A stretch of 64,000 bases of DNA from contig JANQQR010000023.1 in assembly GCA_028289195.1 (NCBI GenBank), positions 186,001 through 250,000 on the forward strand. Direction: 5' to 3'. Origin of the DNA: Phycisphaerales bacterium. GTDB lineage: Bacteria; Planctomycetota; Phycisphaerae; Phycisphaerales; UBA1924. Position 1 is the first letter of the stretch; the number at the start of each line of letters is the position of its first letter. Positions 52,179 through 60,995 of the stretch are shown piece by piece. The position numbers and the translations under genes were made by a program. The notes beneath the pieces were generated by a model. The model was not told where the DNA came from and made no database searches. It saw only the letters and a list, made by a program, of their open reading frames with translations.

Positions 52179-53741
52179 TCACGAGGGCATCGTCTGCTCG
52201 AGCCACCTGGCTGTGAACGCCACGAGCCACGCGAAGCTGCTCGTCTGGGCGGGCGCTCTGCGCTGCGCTGCGAGATGGTCGACCAGGCGCAGCATGCGCC
52301 GGCGGTCCAGGTGCGGCGCCAGCGGTGAGCCCTGTTCGACGCTCCGGCGGAGGATGTCGAGGAATTCGGGCTGGGCGAAGCGCGGGCGGGTGTCGATCGA
52401 AAACCCGGACTTGGGGCGATCGACGAGGCGGTCGGGCACCGAGCGCTTGAGGGCTGCCTTGAGCACCTGCTTGGCCTCGGAGGCGTCGGGCCAGTGCACG
52501 GCTTCCCGGAGCCCGAGCGAGATGACCCGCCCGTCGAGGAAGGGGTACACGACGCGCCGGCCGGCGCCGTCGTACACCGAGCGCGCCTTCTGGGCGAAGA
52601 TGTTGGCGCAGATCAGCGCGATGTCGACCGCTCCGATCTGGGCCTCGGGGCACAGCTCGGGCGCCGCGTCGTCGAGCCACTGCTGGACTGCGCCGTGGAC
52701 ATCGTCCCTGGTCGAGCGATCGAATCTGTAGCACACGCCTTCGAGCGGATTCTGCGCGATGCTCGCGCTGAGCAGCGGCATGCGTGTCGCGCGCCGGAAC
52801 AGGCGGGAGGCAAACTCCAGGCGGCTCGTTTTCAACTGCAGCGACAGCGGTCCGTAGATCGCGCTCGACATCGCGGCGAGCGGCCTGGGGACGCGCCGCA
52901 CCTTGTTCCAGGCAGCGGCCTTGGAAAACAGACCGAACGCGCCATCGGCGCCGGTGCCGTCGAGCACGGTCCGCGTGCCCTCGGTGCGCTCGATGGTCTG
53001 GCGCGCGAGCCTGTAGGTCGGCATCGTCGAGTGATCACCGAATGGCTGGGGGTACAACTCGCCGGCCCGCTCGAGGGGCTCGAAGGTGTCCTCGATCGTG
53101 TCGGCGACGACGTCGATCCGGAGCCCGAGATGATCCGCCATCTCGCGGGCGACGAGGGTCTCGGCGTCGTCTTCGCCGATCGAGAAGTGGACGAGCACGG
53201 TCTCTTTCCAACCCAGCGAGCTCGCCCGCGCCGCGAGCAGCCCGGAGTCCACGCCGCCCGAGAACAGGATCACGGGGCGTTCGTCCGGGCAGACCTGTCG
53301 CAGCGCGTCGTCGAGGGCGTCGGTCACACGGCGCACGCGAGCGTCTTCGTCGGCCGGGGCCGTCGCGGGCTCGGGCCAGCTGGCTGTGTGGAGCGTCCTG
53401 CTCGTTGCGCCGGATCCGAGATCGACACTGGTCACGCAGCCGGGCATCAGGCGCTCCACACCCGTGAACGGCGTGAACGGTGGGACGCATCCCCCGAAGG
53501 CGAGGAGCGCGTACAGGCCGCGCTCGTCCAACTCAGAGCCCGCGCCGGTGCGCAGGTCTCCGAAGAGGCGGGTGCCGGCTGCCGCGTGCTGCAGGTAGAT
53601 CTGGTCGGTCGCCCCGAAGGGCACGCTGACCGATGCCTTCCCGGAGGCGACCTCGACCCCGATATCGCCCTGCGAGTGCGTGCCGTCTGGCTCGGCCGAT
53701 CCGGCGTCGATCGAGATTCGTTTGAGCTGCTGCGGGGGCAT
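52179..53741 (-). CDS. Asparagine-synthase-like protein, glutaminase part cut short
   Basis: This is a 520-residue protein. The synthetase domain starts near residue 150 with the PP-loop SGGVDSGLLAARAS, followed by the later RPKSGFS segment and an Asn-synthase-like end. The first 110 residues keep only the last part of the glutaminase fold (IYLQHAAAGTRLFGDLRT) and lack the N-terminal catalytic Cys2. Such forms use ammonia or act in amide or macrolactam chemistry. It converges on the phosphatase gene with a 22-base gap and is divergent from the alpha/beta hydrolase. The product is not asserted to be asparagine. Confidence 0.78.
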   Translation of the reverse strand: MPPQQLKRISIDAGSAEPDGTHSQGDIGVEVASGKASVSVPFGATDQIYLQHAAAGTRLFGDLRTGAGSELDERGLYALLAFGGCVPPFTPFTGVERLMPGCVTSVDLGSGATSRTLHTASWPEPATAPADEDARVRRVTDALDDALRQVCPDERPVILFSGGVDSGLLAARASSLGWKETVLVHFSIGEDDAETLVAREMADHLGLRIDVVADTIEDTFEPLERAGELYPQPFGDHSTMPTYRLARQTIERTEGTRTVLDGTGADGAFGLFSKAAAWNKVRRVPRPLAAMSSAIYGPLSLQLKTSRLEFASRLFRRATRMPLLSASIAQNPLEGVCYRFDRSTRDDVHGAVQQWLDDAAPELCPEAQIGAVDIALICANIFAQKARSVYDGAGRRVVYPFLDGRVISLGLREAVHWPDASEAKQVLKAALKRSVPDRLVDRPKSGFSIDTRPRFAQPEFLDILRRSVEQGSPLAPHLDRRRMLRLVDHLAAQRRAPAQTSSFAWLVAFTARWLEQTMPS

Positions 53742-53823
53742 CGCGCGCGGATCATACGCGAATGCTCCATCGGCCCCACGGGTTCTCCGGGCCTGCCGGC
53801 GCATTGGATACCATCGACGAGCG

Positions 53824-54636
53824 ATGCCCGAGAGCCGGTTCTTCGACTCCGACGGAGTCCGTATTCACTACGTCGATTCTGGTCCGCGCCACGCGGATCC
53901 GGTCGTGCTCGTGCACGGGTTCTCGCAGCACATCGACGGCGCATGGGGGACGACCGGGGCGATCCGCACGCTGAGCGGACGGTTCCGGGTGATCGCGCTT
54001 GATTGCCGCGGCCACGGCAGGAGCGACAAACCCCACGACCCAGACGCGTACGGGGCCAACCTCGCGCTCGATGTCGTGCGTCTGCTCGACCACCTCGAGC
54101 TCGATCGGGCCCATGTCGTTGGGTACTCGATGGGCGGCCGGATCGTGTTCAGGCTCATGGCGGATCATCCGCACCGCCTGCTGTCGGCCATGCCGTGCGG
54201 CATCAGCACGGCCCCGCCGGCCCCGGAGTTCGCGGGTGTGCTCGAGGGTCTCATCGCGTCGCTCGAGTCCGGCGGGGGCGTGCGCCCGATCCTGGAGTAC
54301 TTCGCCTCGCCCGATTCGATGACGGAGCAGGAGATCACTCAGGCCGCCGCGCGGGCGGACGGCTCCAACGACAGGCGTGCGTTGCTGGCGCTGCTGCGCG
54401 CGAGCCCCGACCTGCGTGCAGATCCCGACAGGCTCGCGGCCAACGAGGTGCCGTGCCTCGCGATCATCGGGGAGCACGATCGCCTTCGCGAACGCTTGGG
54501 CGAGGGTGAGGCTGCCGTCGGGTCGATGGAGACCGAAGTTCTGGAGGGCGCCGACCACCTGAACACGCTCGGGCGAGCGGCGTTCCTGGCCGGTGTGCAG
54601 GGCTTTCTCGAGCGTCAGGCGGTCCGCTCGCCATGA
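53824..54636 (+). CDS. Alpha/beta-fold hydrolase
   Basis: This is a 270-residue serine hydrolase. The oxyanion strand is VVLVHGFSQH, the nucleophile elbow is GYSMGG, the acid lies in IIGEHDRLR, and the His lies in LEGADHLNTL. The catalytic triad is therefore complete. The ATG at 53824 begins MPESRFFDSDG. Its stop overlaps the start of the GNAT gene in an ATGA, so they are a pair. The substrate is unknown; peroxidase, esterase and haloalkane-type roles are all possible. Confidence 0.9.
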   Translation: MPESRFFDSDGVRIHYVDSGPRHADPVVLVHGFSQHIDGAWGTTGAIRTLSGRFRVIALDCRGHGRSDKPHDPDAYGANLALDVVRLLDHLELDRAHVVGYSMGGRIVFRLMADHPHRLLSAMPCGISTAPPAPEFAGVLEGLIASLESGGGVRPILEYFASPDSMTEQEITQAAARADGSNDRRALLALLRASPDLRADPDRLAANEVPCLAIIGEHDRLRERLGEGEAAVGSMETEVLEGADHLNTLGRAAFLAGVQGFLERQAVRSP

Positions 54637-55163
54637 ATGTGCACCGGATCGGCCCGACGACTCTTCGTCTCGAGCACCGTGCGCTCACGGTGGCCGACGC
54701 CGAGTTCTTCTTCCGGCTCAACAGCCACCCAGATGTGATGCGCTTCACCGGTGAGCCGCCTCTCGGTTCCGTCGACGAGGCCCGCGACGCCCTCGCGCAC
54801 TACCCGGACTTCGAGGAGCACGGGTACGGGCGATGGGGCTGCGTGCTGCGGGAGACCGGGGCGCTCATCGGATTCTGCGGGCTCAAGCGCCTGACGGACC
54901 TGGGCGAGGTCGACATCGGGTACCGGTTCCTGCCCGAGTTCTGGGGCAGGGGCCTGGCGACCGAAGCGTGCTCCGCCTGCCTCGGGTTCGGCTTCGACAC
55001 GCTTGGGCTGGAGCGGATCATTGCGCTCGTCATGCCGGGCAACGCTGCGTCCGTGCGGGTGCTGGAGAAGTGCTCGATGCGCCCGGATGGCGAGATCGAG
55101 TACTGCGGGACGCGTGCGCTCCGCTTCGTCGCCGAGCCCGGAGATCTCGCCGGGCCGGTTTAG
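54633..55163 (+). CDS. GNAT acetyltransferase (RimJ/RimL type)
   Basis: This is a 176-residue acyltransferase. LRLEHRALTVADAEFFFRLNSHPDVMRF and the CoA-binding GYRFLPEFWGRGLATEAC with the following helix are typical of RimJ/RimL-like GNATs. These acetylate protein N-termini or small amines. Four bases overlap the upstream hydrolase. Its stop codon overlaps that of the next gene on the other strand by three bases. Confidence 0.9.
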   Translation: MNVHRIGPTTLRLEHRALTVADAEFFFRLNSHPDVMRFTGEPPLGSVDEARDALAHYPDFEEHGYGRWGCVLRETGALIGFCGLKRLTDLGEVDIGYRFLPEFWGRGLATEACSACLGFGFDTLGLERIIALVMPGNAASVRVLEKCSMRPDGEIEYCGTRALRFVAEPGDLAGPV

Positions 55164-55507
55164 TACGACTCGAAGTTCGGCAGGTTGCGCGAGTCGTAGT
55201 GCGACTCAACCGAGACGATCTCGGACCCCGCGACCGTCACCCAGTCGCAGCAGGCGACCGGGCCGCTGGGTGTGTCCATCGTGAACGCAACACACGCCTT
55301 GTCGCCCTCGGCGATCACGTCCTTGATGTGCAGCCTCGCGACGTTCGCCTCCGCCAGCGGCTTGACGACTTCCAGGTAGCGCGCCCGCCCTTCGATCCTG
55401 CCGAACGGGCTCGTGTGGACGAACCCCTCGGCGAGGGGAAGAGACTCCGGGTCGTCGTTTCCCCACACCTCGATCCAGCGTCGGGCCAGGGTCTTCGCGT
55501 CGCTCAT
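55160..55507 (-). CDS. NTF2-like (SnoaL-type) protein
   Basis: This is a 115-residue protein of the NTF2-like cone fold. The helical start MSDAKTLARRWIEVWGNDD and the segment VHTSPFGRIEGRARYLEVVKPL, then a beta sheet with HIKDVIAEGDKACVAFTMD, match SnoaL-like small proteins, which act as enzymes or binding folds. The ATG at 55507 has AGGAGG nine bases upstream. It is divergent from the SolA-type oxidase gene. Confidence 0.85.
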   Translation of the reverse strand: MSDAKTLARRWIEVWGNDDPESLPLAEGFVHTSPFGRIEGRARYLEVVKPLAEANVARLHIKDVIAEGDKACVAFTMDTPSGPVACCDWVTVAGSEIVSVESHYDSRNLPNFESY

Positions 55508-55638
55508 CGCACAAGCCTCCTCTCCCCGGGGAGCGACCCGATCGTACCCGCGACGCGCGGCACCGAATTCCACCAGTGACGTCGCGCGGCGGGCCGACAG
55601 TAATTGCCGGGGCGTTTCCGGAGTTCGGAGTGTGCTGC

Positions 55639-56772
55639 GTGGGATCAGGATTCGATGTGATCGTGCTGGGTGCGGGGGCGATGGGAAGCTCCGCGTGCGC
55701 CGAGCTCGCTGGTCGCGGGCTGAAGGTGCTCGGGCTCGATCGGTTCGCCATCCCGAACACGCGCGGCAGCTCGCACGGAGCAACACGGGCCTTCCGCATG
55801 GCGTACTTCGAGCACCCGGACTATGTGCCGCTGCTGAAGCGCTCGCTGGATCTGTGGCGATCGCTCGAAGAGCACACCCGCACCCCGCTGCTCACGACCA
55901 CCGGCGCGGTCCTGATCGGGTTGCCGGAATCCGAACTCATCCGCGGCACGCTCGAATCCGCCCGACGGCACAGTCTCGACGTCGATGCACTCGACACGGA
56001 CGGGCTGCGGGCGCGCGTGCCTCAGTTCGTGGTCCCCGACGGCTTTGTCGGAGTCGAAGAGCGGATCGCCGGCTTGCTGTTCCCAGAAGCGACCGTCAGC
56101 GCGCTCGCGCGGCTTGCCGTGACGCGCGGCGCCGAGCTCCGCGCACACGAGCGGGTGGTGCGGTGGAGCGCAGGGGCCGGCGGCGTGACCGTCGAAACCG
56201 AGCACTATCGGTTGCACGCCGATCACCTAGTTGTCTGCGCCGGACCGTGGAGCGGGGAGTTGCTCGGCGATCTTGGCCTCGGCCTGGCCGTCACGCGTCA
56301 GGCGCAGTGCTGGTTCTCGGCGCTGGATCCCGAGAAGTTCGAGCCGGAGCGGTTCCCGATCTGGGGCTTTCAACACAAGACGGACGGCCTGTTCTACGGG
56401 TTCCCGCGATCGGGCGGGCGCCCCGGCATCAAGGTTGCCCGCCACGTCCCCGGTGATCCTGAGGACGCAGATTCGCTCGATACTCGGCCGAGGCCGGAAG
56501 ACTCCGCACCGCTCCGTGCCTTCCTCGAATCGCACCTCCCGCGCGGCGCGGGCGAGTTGCTGGGCGTAGAGATTTGCTGCTACACCAATTCTCCTGACGC
56601 ACACTTCGTCATCGACCGCCACCCCGAGCACGACAACGTATCGTTCGCGTGCGGCTTCAGCGGCCACGGGTTCAAGTTCACGCCGGTTGTCGGCGAGGTG
56701 CTCGCAGACCTGGCGACGAAGGGCTCGACCCCGCTGCCCGCGGGATTCCTGGGGATCTCACGGTTCTCTTGA
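55639..56772 (+). CDS. solA: FAD-dependent amine oxidase of the SolA/monomeric sarcosine oxidase family
   Basis: This is a 377-residue flavoenzyme that oxidises N-methyl amino acids such as N-methyltryptophan or sarcosine. The FAD motif is VIVLGAGAMGSSACAELAGRG at the N-terminus, then SSHGATRAFR. The C-terminal ICCYTNSPDAHFVIDRHP keeps the Cys that bonds FAD covalently in this family. The GFSGHGFKFTPVVGE segment is also conserved. GTG at 55639 was chosen because GGAG lies eight bases upstream and the protein then begins MGSGFDVIV. Actual substrate is unknown, so the symbol is by family only. Confidence 0.88.
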   Translation: MGSGFDVIVLGAGAMGSSACAELAGRGLKVLGLDRFAIPNTRGSSHGATRAFRMAYFEHPDYVPLLKRSLDLWRSLEEHTRTPLLTTTGAVLIGLPESELIRGTLESARRHSLDVDALDTDGLRARVPQFVVPDGFVGVEERIAGLLFPEATVSALARLAVTRGAELRAHERVVRWSAGAGGVTVETEHYRLHADHLVVCAGPWSGELLGDLGLGLAVTRQAQCWFSALDPEKFEPERFPIWGFQHKTDGLFYGFPRSGGRPGIKVARHVPGDPEDADSLDTRPRPEDSAPLRAFLESHLPRGAGELLGVEICCYTNSPDAHFVIDRHPEHDNVSFACGFSGHGFKFTPVVGEVLADLATKGSTPLPAGFLGISRFS

Positions 56773-56783
56773 GGCGGGGACGC

Positions 56784-57254
56784 TCAGCGGCACTCAAGAC
56801 TCACGGCGCCGTCAAGCAGCAGGCGCCGGAGTTGGCCATCGGGCAGGACGCTCCCGATCGCGATGAGGCTCTCTGCGATGTCGGCGGGATCTCGCTGTGT
56901 GATGCGCTGGGAGTGCGCGTCGCTGGCCGCGGCGACGGCGACGAAGTACGCGAGCACGCGATCGAGCGACTGTTCTATGCGCTGCGCGGGCGCGTTGGCC
57001 GAGGCCGACACTTTGAGTGCGCGCAGCGCGTCCAGCGACGCTCCGCCCCTCGCGATCGTCTCCCAGTCAGTCCCCGACTCGACAAACGACTCTCCTCGCA
57101 GGGCCCGGTGCACCCACGATCCATCGGGATCGGCCTGGATCCTCCTCGCCAGGAGTTCGGCCGGGCTGACGCTCTCTCCCACGGTCAGGCCGAGGAGGGT
57201 GCGCACGGTCTGTTCGTCGAGAGGTTCGGGCGGAGTGCTCGGTTGGTCGTTCAT
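56784..57254 (-). CDS. Hypothetical protein translationally coupled to the sigma gene
   Basis: This is a 156-residue soluble protein, largely helical, without a signal peptide or membrane segment. No family is recognised. A helical stretch (about 90-120, LDRVLAYFVAVAAASD) is its most hydrophobic part. The ATG overlaps the stop of the sigma-like gene by four bases (ATGA, 57251-57254), so it is made with that protein. The position is typical of a sigma partner, for example a regulator, but no zinc-anti-sigma motif is present. Confidence 0.6.
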   Translation of the reverse strand: MNDQPSTPPEPLDEQTVRTLLGLTVGESVSPAELLARRIQADPDGSWVHRALRGESFVESGTDWETIARGGASLDALRALKVSASANAPAQRIEQSLDRVLAYFVAVAAASDAHSQRITQRDPADIAESLIAIGSVLPDGQLRRLLLDGAVSLECR

Positions 57255-57904
57255 GCCCGCAGCGCCTCCATGAGCTGGCGCACCTCACCGTCGACCTGTT
57301 CCGCCGAAGCGCCGTCCCACCCGGCGAGATCGCGGAGTGCGCGTTTGAATCGGGTGGCGACCGTCCGCGACATCACGGAGAGGCGCCGGGGCTCGTTCGA
57401 CGTCTCAGCCGCGATCGATTCGTAAGACTCGCCGCCGATGTAGTGACGCCGGAACACGTCAAAGTGCTCCTCGAGACCGTCCTTCTCGCACGAAGCGGCG
57501 CACCGCTCGAGCGCTCCGCGGACGATTGCCCGCGCGCACGCTCTCTCGAACGCCGATTCCGGTTGGGTCTCGTCGGATTCGTCGAAGGAATCGGGCTGGA
57601 GCACCGAAGCACCGTCGTCGCGCTTCTTGCGCCGGGCCTCTTCGTACAGGAAGTGCTTGAACCCGACGATGAGCCAGTAGCGGAGCGGGCGCCCGCTCTC
57701 GCGCCATCGATCGAGGAACGCCTCGCGCGAGAGCCGGTCGGCGAAGAAGCCTCGGACGAGGTCGTCGGGATCACCGATCCAGCGGAGCGAGCTGCCGCGG
57801 CAATAGATCGCCAAGGGCCCGGCGTAGACCTCCATCACATGGCGGACCGCTTCCTCGCGTCCCCCGTCCGCCCGGTCCAGTTCCTTCCCGAGCCAGGTCC
57901 GCAT
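57251..57904 (-). CDS. Sigma-70-like RNA polymerase sigma factor (planctomycete type)
   Basis: This is a 217-residue sigma-like protein. Region 2 is recognisable in DPDDLVRGFFADRLSREAFLDRWRESGRPLRYWLIVGFKHFLYEEARRK, a form seen in planctomycetes. Region 4 is a weaker helix-turn-helix near HYIGGESYESIAAETSNEPRRLSVMSRTVATRFKRAL. Starts are uncertain: ATG at 57904 gives MRTWLGKEL; GTG at 57958 would add 18 residues. It is divergent from a membrane Ser/Thr kinase that begins at 58143. No anti-sigma gene is adjacent. Confidence 0.75.
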   Translation of the reverse strand: MRTWLGKELDRADGGREEAVRHVMEVYAGPLAIYCRGSSLRWIGDPDDLVRGFFADRLSREAFLDRWRESGRPLRYWLIVGFKHFLYEEARRKKRDDGASVLQPDSFDESDETQPESAFERACARAIVRGALERCAASCEKDGLEEHFDVFRRHYIGGESYESIAAETSNEPRRLSVMSRTVATRFKRALRDLAGWDGASAEQVDGEVRQLMEALRA

Positions 57905-58142
57905 CGTGGAGGGGAATGCGTCCTGCTTTCGTGGTCGGGATGGCTTTGCCGGATTCACGATGCTCGCTCTCGTCGCCGGATGGCTCCCGATGTCGGCCAA
58001 TGAGACATCGGCGGGCACCCGCCCGTGCGAGAATAGAGATTGACGCACTCCGGCGCGCGCGCGGATCTCGCAGAAATCTCTCCTTCTGGTCGGAGCGTTC
58101 CGAAGTACACTCGGTCCCCGCCCGGGAGGAGCGGGCCACGGC

Positions 58143-60854
58143 ATGCCTGAGCACCCAGATACACCGTCCGAACAGGTGACAGGGCCGCAGAGCGACCGGG
58201 GCTCCGGCCACATGTTCGATCCGGTCGGCGAGGAGCCGCCGCCTCCGGAGCAGATCGGCGACTACCGGATCCTGCACGAGATTGGCTCCGGCGGGATGGG
58301 AACGGTCTATGCCGCGATCGACGAGGCGACCGGCGCCAAGCGTCGCGTCGCCCTGAAGATCGTCAAGCGGGGCGTGGACACGCACGAGGTCCTGAAGCGC
58401 TTCCGGCTGGAGCGTCAGGTGATGGGGTCGCTCGACCACCCCAACATCGCGCGGTTCTTCAGCGCGGGCGAGACGGAAGACGGCCGCCCCTACTTCGTGA
58501 TGGAGTTCATCGAGGGCCAGCGCATCGACGCCTATTGCGATGCCAACAACCTCTCGATCCGCGGGCGCACCGAGTTGTTCCTCAAAATCTGCGCCGCGGT
58601 GCACTACGCCCACACCAACCTGATCGTCCATCGCGACATCAAGCCCGGCAACATCCTCGTGACGCCCACCGGCGAGCCGAAGCTGCTGGACTTCGGAATC
58701 GCCAAGCTGCTGAACCCCGACGCCGGCGGCGTCACGGTGTTCACCGGACCGGACGTGAAGCTCATGACCCCGGAGTACGCGAGCCCGGAGCAGGCGCGCG
58801 GCCAGCCGGTGAACACGCTCAGCGACGTGTACTCGCTCGGCGTGCTGCTCTACGAGCTGCTGACCGGCAGGCGCCCCTATCGGATCGAGAGCCGCATGGA
58901 GGCGGAGATCATCCGCGTCATCTGCGAGACCGACCCGGACCGGCCCTCGACGCTGCTGGCGCGCATCGCGGGCGGGGCGGACCCCGAGACCATCCACGAG
59001 CCCAGCACCAGCACCATCGAGAACATCGCGCGCCATCGCGGCACGCGTCCCGACGGGCTCCGGCGCCAGCTCAGCGGCGATCTCGACGACATCATCATGA
59101 TGTCGCTCGCCAAGGCGCCGCTCCGGCGATACCCGTCGGCGCAGCTGCTCGCCGACGACCTGCGCAACTTTCTCGATGGCCAGCCCGTGCTCGCGCGGAA
59201 GGCCCGGCGCGGGGCGATCTACAAGACGCGGAAGTTCGTCAAACGCCACCCGGCGATCAGCGCTGCATCGGTCGCGGGGGTCCTGGCGCTGGCTGTGGGC
59301 GGGAGCCTGGCGACGTGGCAGTGGCGCGAGGCGGAAGCGGCGCGTGCCGCGGAGCAGACCCAGCGCGTCGCCGCCGAGGCGCAGCGGGAGGTCGCGGTCG
59401 GTCTGGCCGAGAATCTTTGGAGTGTTTCGACGGACTTCCTGGGTGACTATCACCGGGAGATCGTGCAGCTCCCCGGCTCGATCCGCGCACGCGAGCAGCT
59501 GATCACCAAGGGGCGCGAACAGCTCGAGAAGCTCGCGGGCATCGTCGACGACGATCTCGGGCGTTTGGCCAGCCTCGCGGACAGCTACGAGCTGCTCGGC
59601 GCGGTGCAGGCCGACCTGCGCTCGGGCAACCGGGGAGACATCACCGGGGCGATGGAACTGCAGGAGCGGGCGCTCGAGCTGAGGCGCCAGGTCCGCGAGG
59701 CCGACACCACGAGCGTCAGCGCCACAGAGTCGCTCGCGACGAGCCTGCTCCGCATGGGCGATCTGAACACCCAGATCGGCCAGCGGCCGGCGGCCCGGGA
59801 GCACTACGACGGTGCGCGCGAGCTGCTCGAGGCGATCGACGGCGAGGAACGCGAGCAGATCCGCATCAGAGCCAAGCTCGCTTCGGCGCTCGACAAGCTC
59901 GGCGAGATCCACATGCAGGACGGCGAGTACGACGAGGCCGAGGCGCTGTTCGAACGCGGCAACGAGCTTCGGCGTGCGTCGCTGGCGCTCGTGGACTCGC
60001 TCGGCCTGCGCCGGAACGTCAGCGTGGGGATGAACCAGCTCGCCGACCTGCACCTCGAGCGGGGGCGTGTCGACGAAGCCCTGGGCCTGTACCAGCGGGC
60101 GCTGCAGATGCAGCGGGAGATCGTCAACGACCGGCCCGAGGCGGCCCGCTACCGGCGCAACCTGGCGAACACGCTCTCTGCGATCGCCCATGCGCGCCTC
60201 TTGAACGGAGAGCCGGCCGACGCGATCGAGGACGCCCGCGAGTCGCTGCGCATCATCGAGGCGCTTCTGGAGGAGGAAGCGGGCGCGACGGAAGAGAAGG
60301 ACGTGCGTCACCTGCAGGCCCGGGTCCGCGCGCACCTGACGCTCGGGCGTGCGCTGCTGGCCTCGGGCGACGCCCCCGGGAGCGCTGAGGTGCTCGAGGG
60401 CGCGAGCCGCCAGGCGGACAGTCTCTCCGAGCTCTCGCCCGACAACGTGCAGTTCGACGACCTCCGTCGGGCGGTCCACAGCGCACGCTGCGCGGCGCTG
60501 ATCGAGGTCGGATGGGCCGACGGGGCGCTGCGTTCGATCGAGGTCGCCCGGGCGATCTCGACGCAGCGATCCGAGGTCGACCCGGCCCTCGTGTCCGGCC
60601 AGCGTGACTACGCGGTCGACTCACGCCGGCGCGCCGATGCGCTCGTGCTGCGCGCACAGGGCGACGACATCGACGCTGGCGAGCGCACGCAGGCGCTGCG
60701 CGAGGCGCGCGAGAACTACCAGATCGCGCGGTCGATCCGCGACGACTTGGGTGGCCGCTCCCTGCTCGACCCGCTCACGATCTCGGCGCTCGAGGGTCTC
60801 GATGGAGCGCTCGAGCGGGCCCAGGCGCTGTTCGAGGCGGCTCGAGGGGGCTGA
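58143..60854 (+). CDS. Membrane Ser/Thr protein kinase with TPR sensor domain (kinase 2)
   Basis: This is a 903-residue PknB-type kinase. Its kinase domain lies at about residues 40-350: glycine loop EIGSGGMGTVYAA, ATP-binding Lys in VALKIVK, catalytic loop HRDIKPGN near 162 and DFG near 183. A single membrane helix spans about 370-392. The outer part is helical with TPR-like repeats (EALGLYQRALQMQREIV and similar) rather than the kinesin-light-chain type of kinase 1. The ATG at 58143 starts MPEHPDTPS; GGAGG lies upstream at a longer than normal gap. It is divergent from the sigma-like gene, so one promoter region may serve both. Confidence 0.9.
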   Translation: MPEHPDTPSEQVTGPQSDRGSGHMFDPVGEEPPPPEQIGDYRILHEIGSGGMGTVYAAIDEATGAKRRVALKIVKRGVDTHEVLKRFRLERQVMGSLDHPNIARFFSAGETEDGRPYFVMEFIEGQRIDAYCDANNLSIRGRTELFLKICAAVHYAHTNLIVHRDIKPGNILVTPTGEPKLLDFGIAKLLNPDAGGVTVFTGPDVKLMTPEYASPEQARGQPVNTLSDVYSLGVLLYELLTGRRPYRIESRMEAEIIRVICETDPDRPSTLLARIAGGADPETIHEPSTSTIENIARHRGTRPDGLRRQLSGDLDDIIMMSLAKAPLRRYPSAQLLADDLRNFLDGQPVLARKARRGAIYKTRKFVKRHPAISAASVAGVLALAVGGSLATWQWREAEAARAAEQTQRVAAEAQREVAVGLAENLWSVSTDFLGDYHREIVQLPGSIRAREQLITKGREQLEKLAGIVDDDLGRLASLADSYELLGAVQADLRSGNRGDITGAMELQERALELRRQVREADTTSVSATESLATSLLRMGDLNTQIGQRPAAREHYDGARELLEAIDGEEREQIRIRAKLASALDKLGEIHMQDGEYDEAEALFERGNELRRASLALVDSLGLRRNVSVGMNQLADLHLERGRVDEALGLYQRALQMQREIVNDRPEAARYRRNLANTLSAIAHARLLNGEPADAIEDARESLRIIEALLEEEAGATEEKDVRHLQARVRAHLTLGRALLASGDAPGSAEVLEGASRQADSLSELSPDNVQFDDLRRAVHSARCAALIEVGWADGALRSIEVARAISTQRSEVDPALVSGQRDYAVDSRRRADALVLRAQGDDIDAGERTQALREARENYQIARSIRDDLGGRSLLDPLTISALEGLDGALERAQALFEAARGG

Positions 60855-60995
60855 ACTCACCGCTAGCGTGCGCGGATCGGAGCCGATTCACGCTCTCTAG
60901 AAATGAGGCGCTTGACGCTCGCCGGATCTGTGCGATCTTTGTTTGGTGCGTTAGGCAAGACGTGGTGTTTCATCGATTCTCCGGAGGTCTGTGCG

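Noticed and set aside
57771-60479. 902-codon minus-strand frame
   Set aside because: It is antisense to the second kinase and has no recognisable domain.
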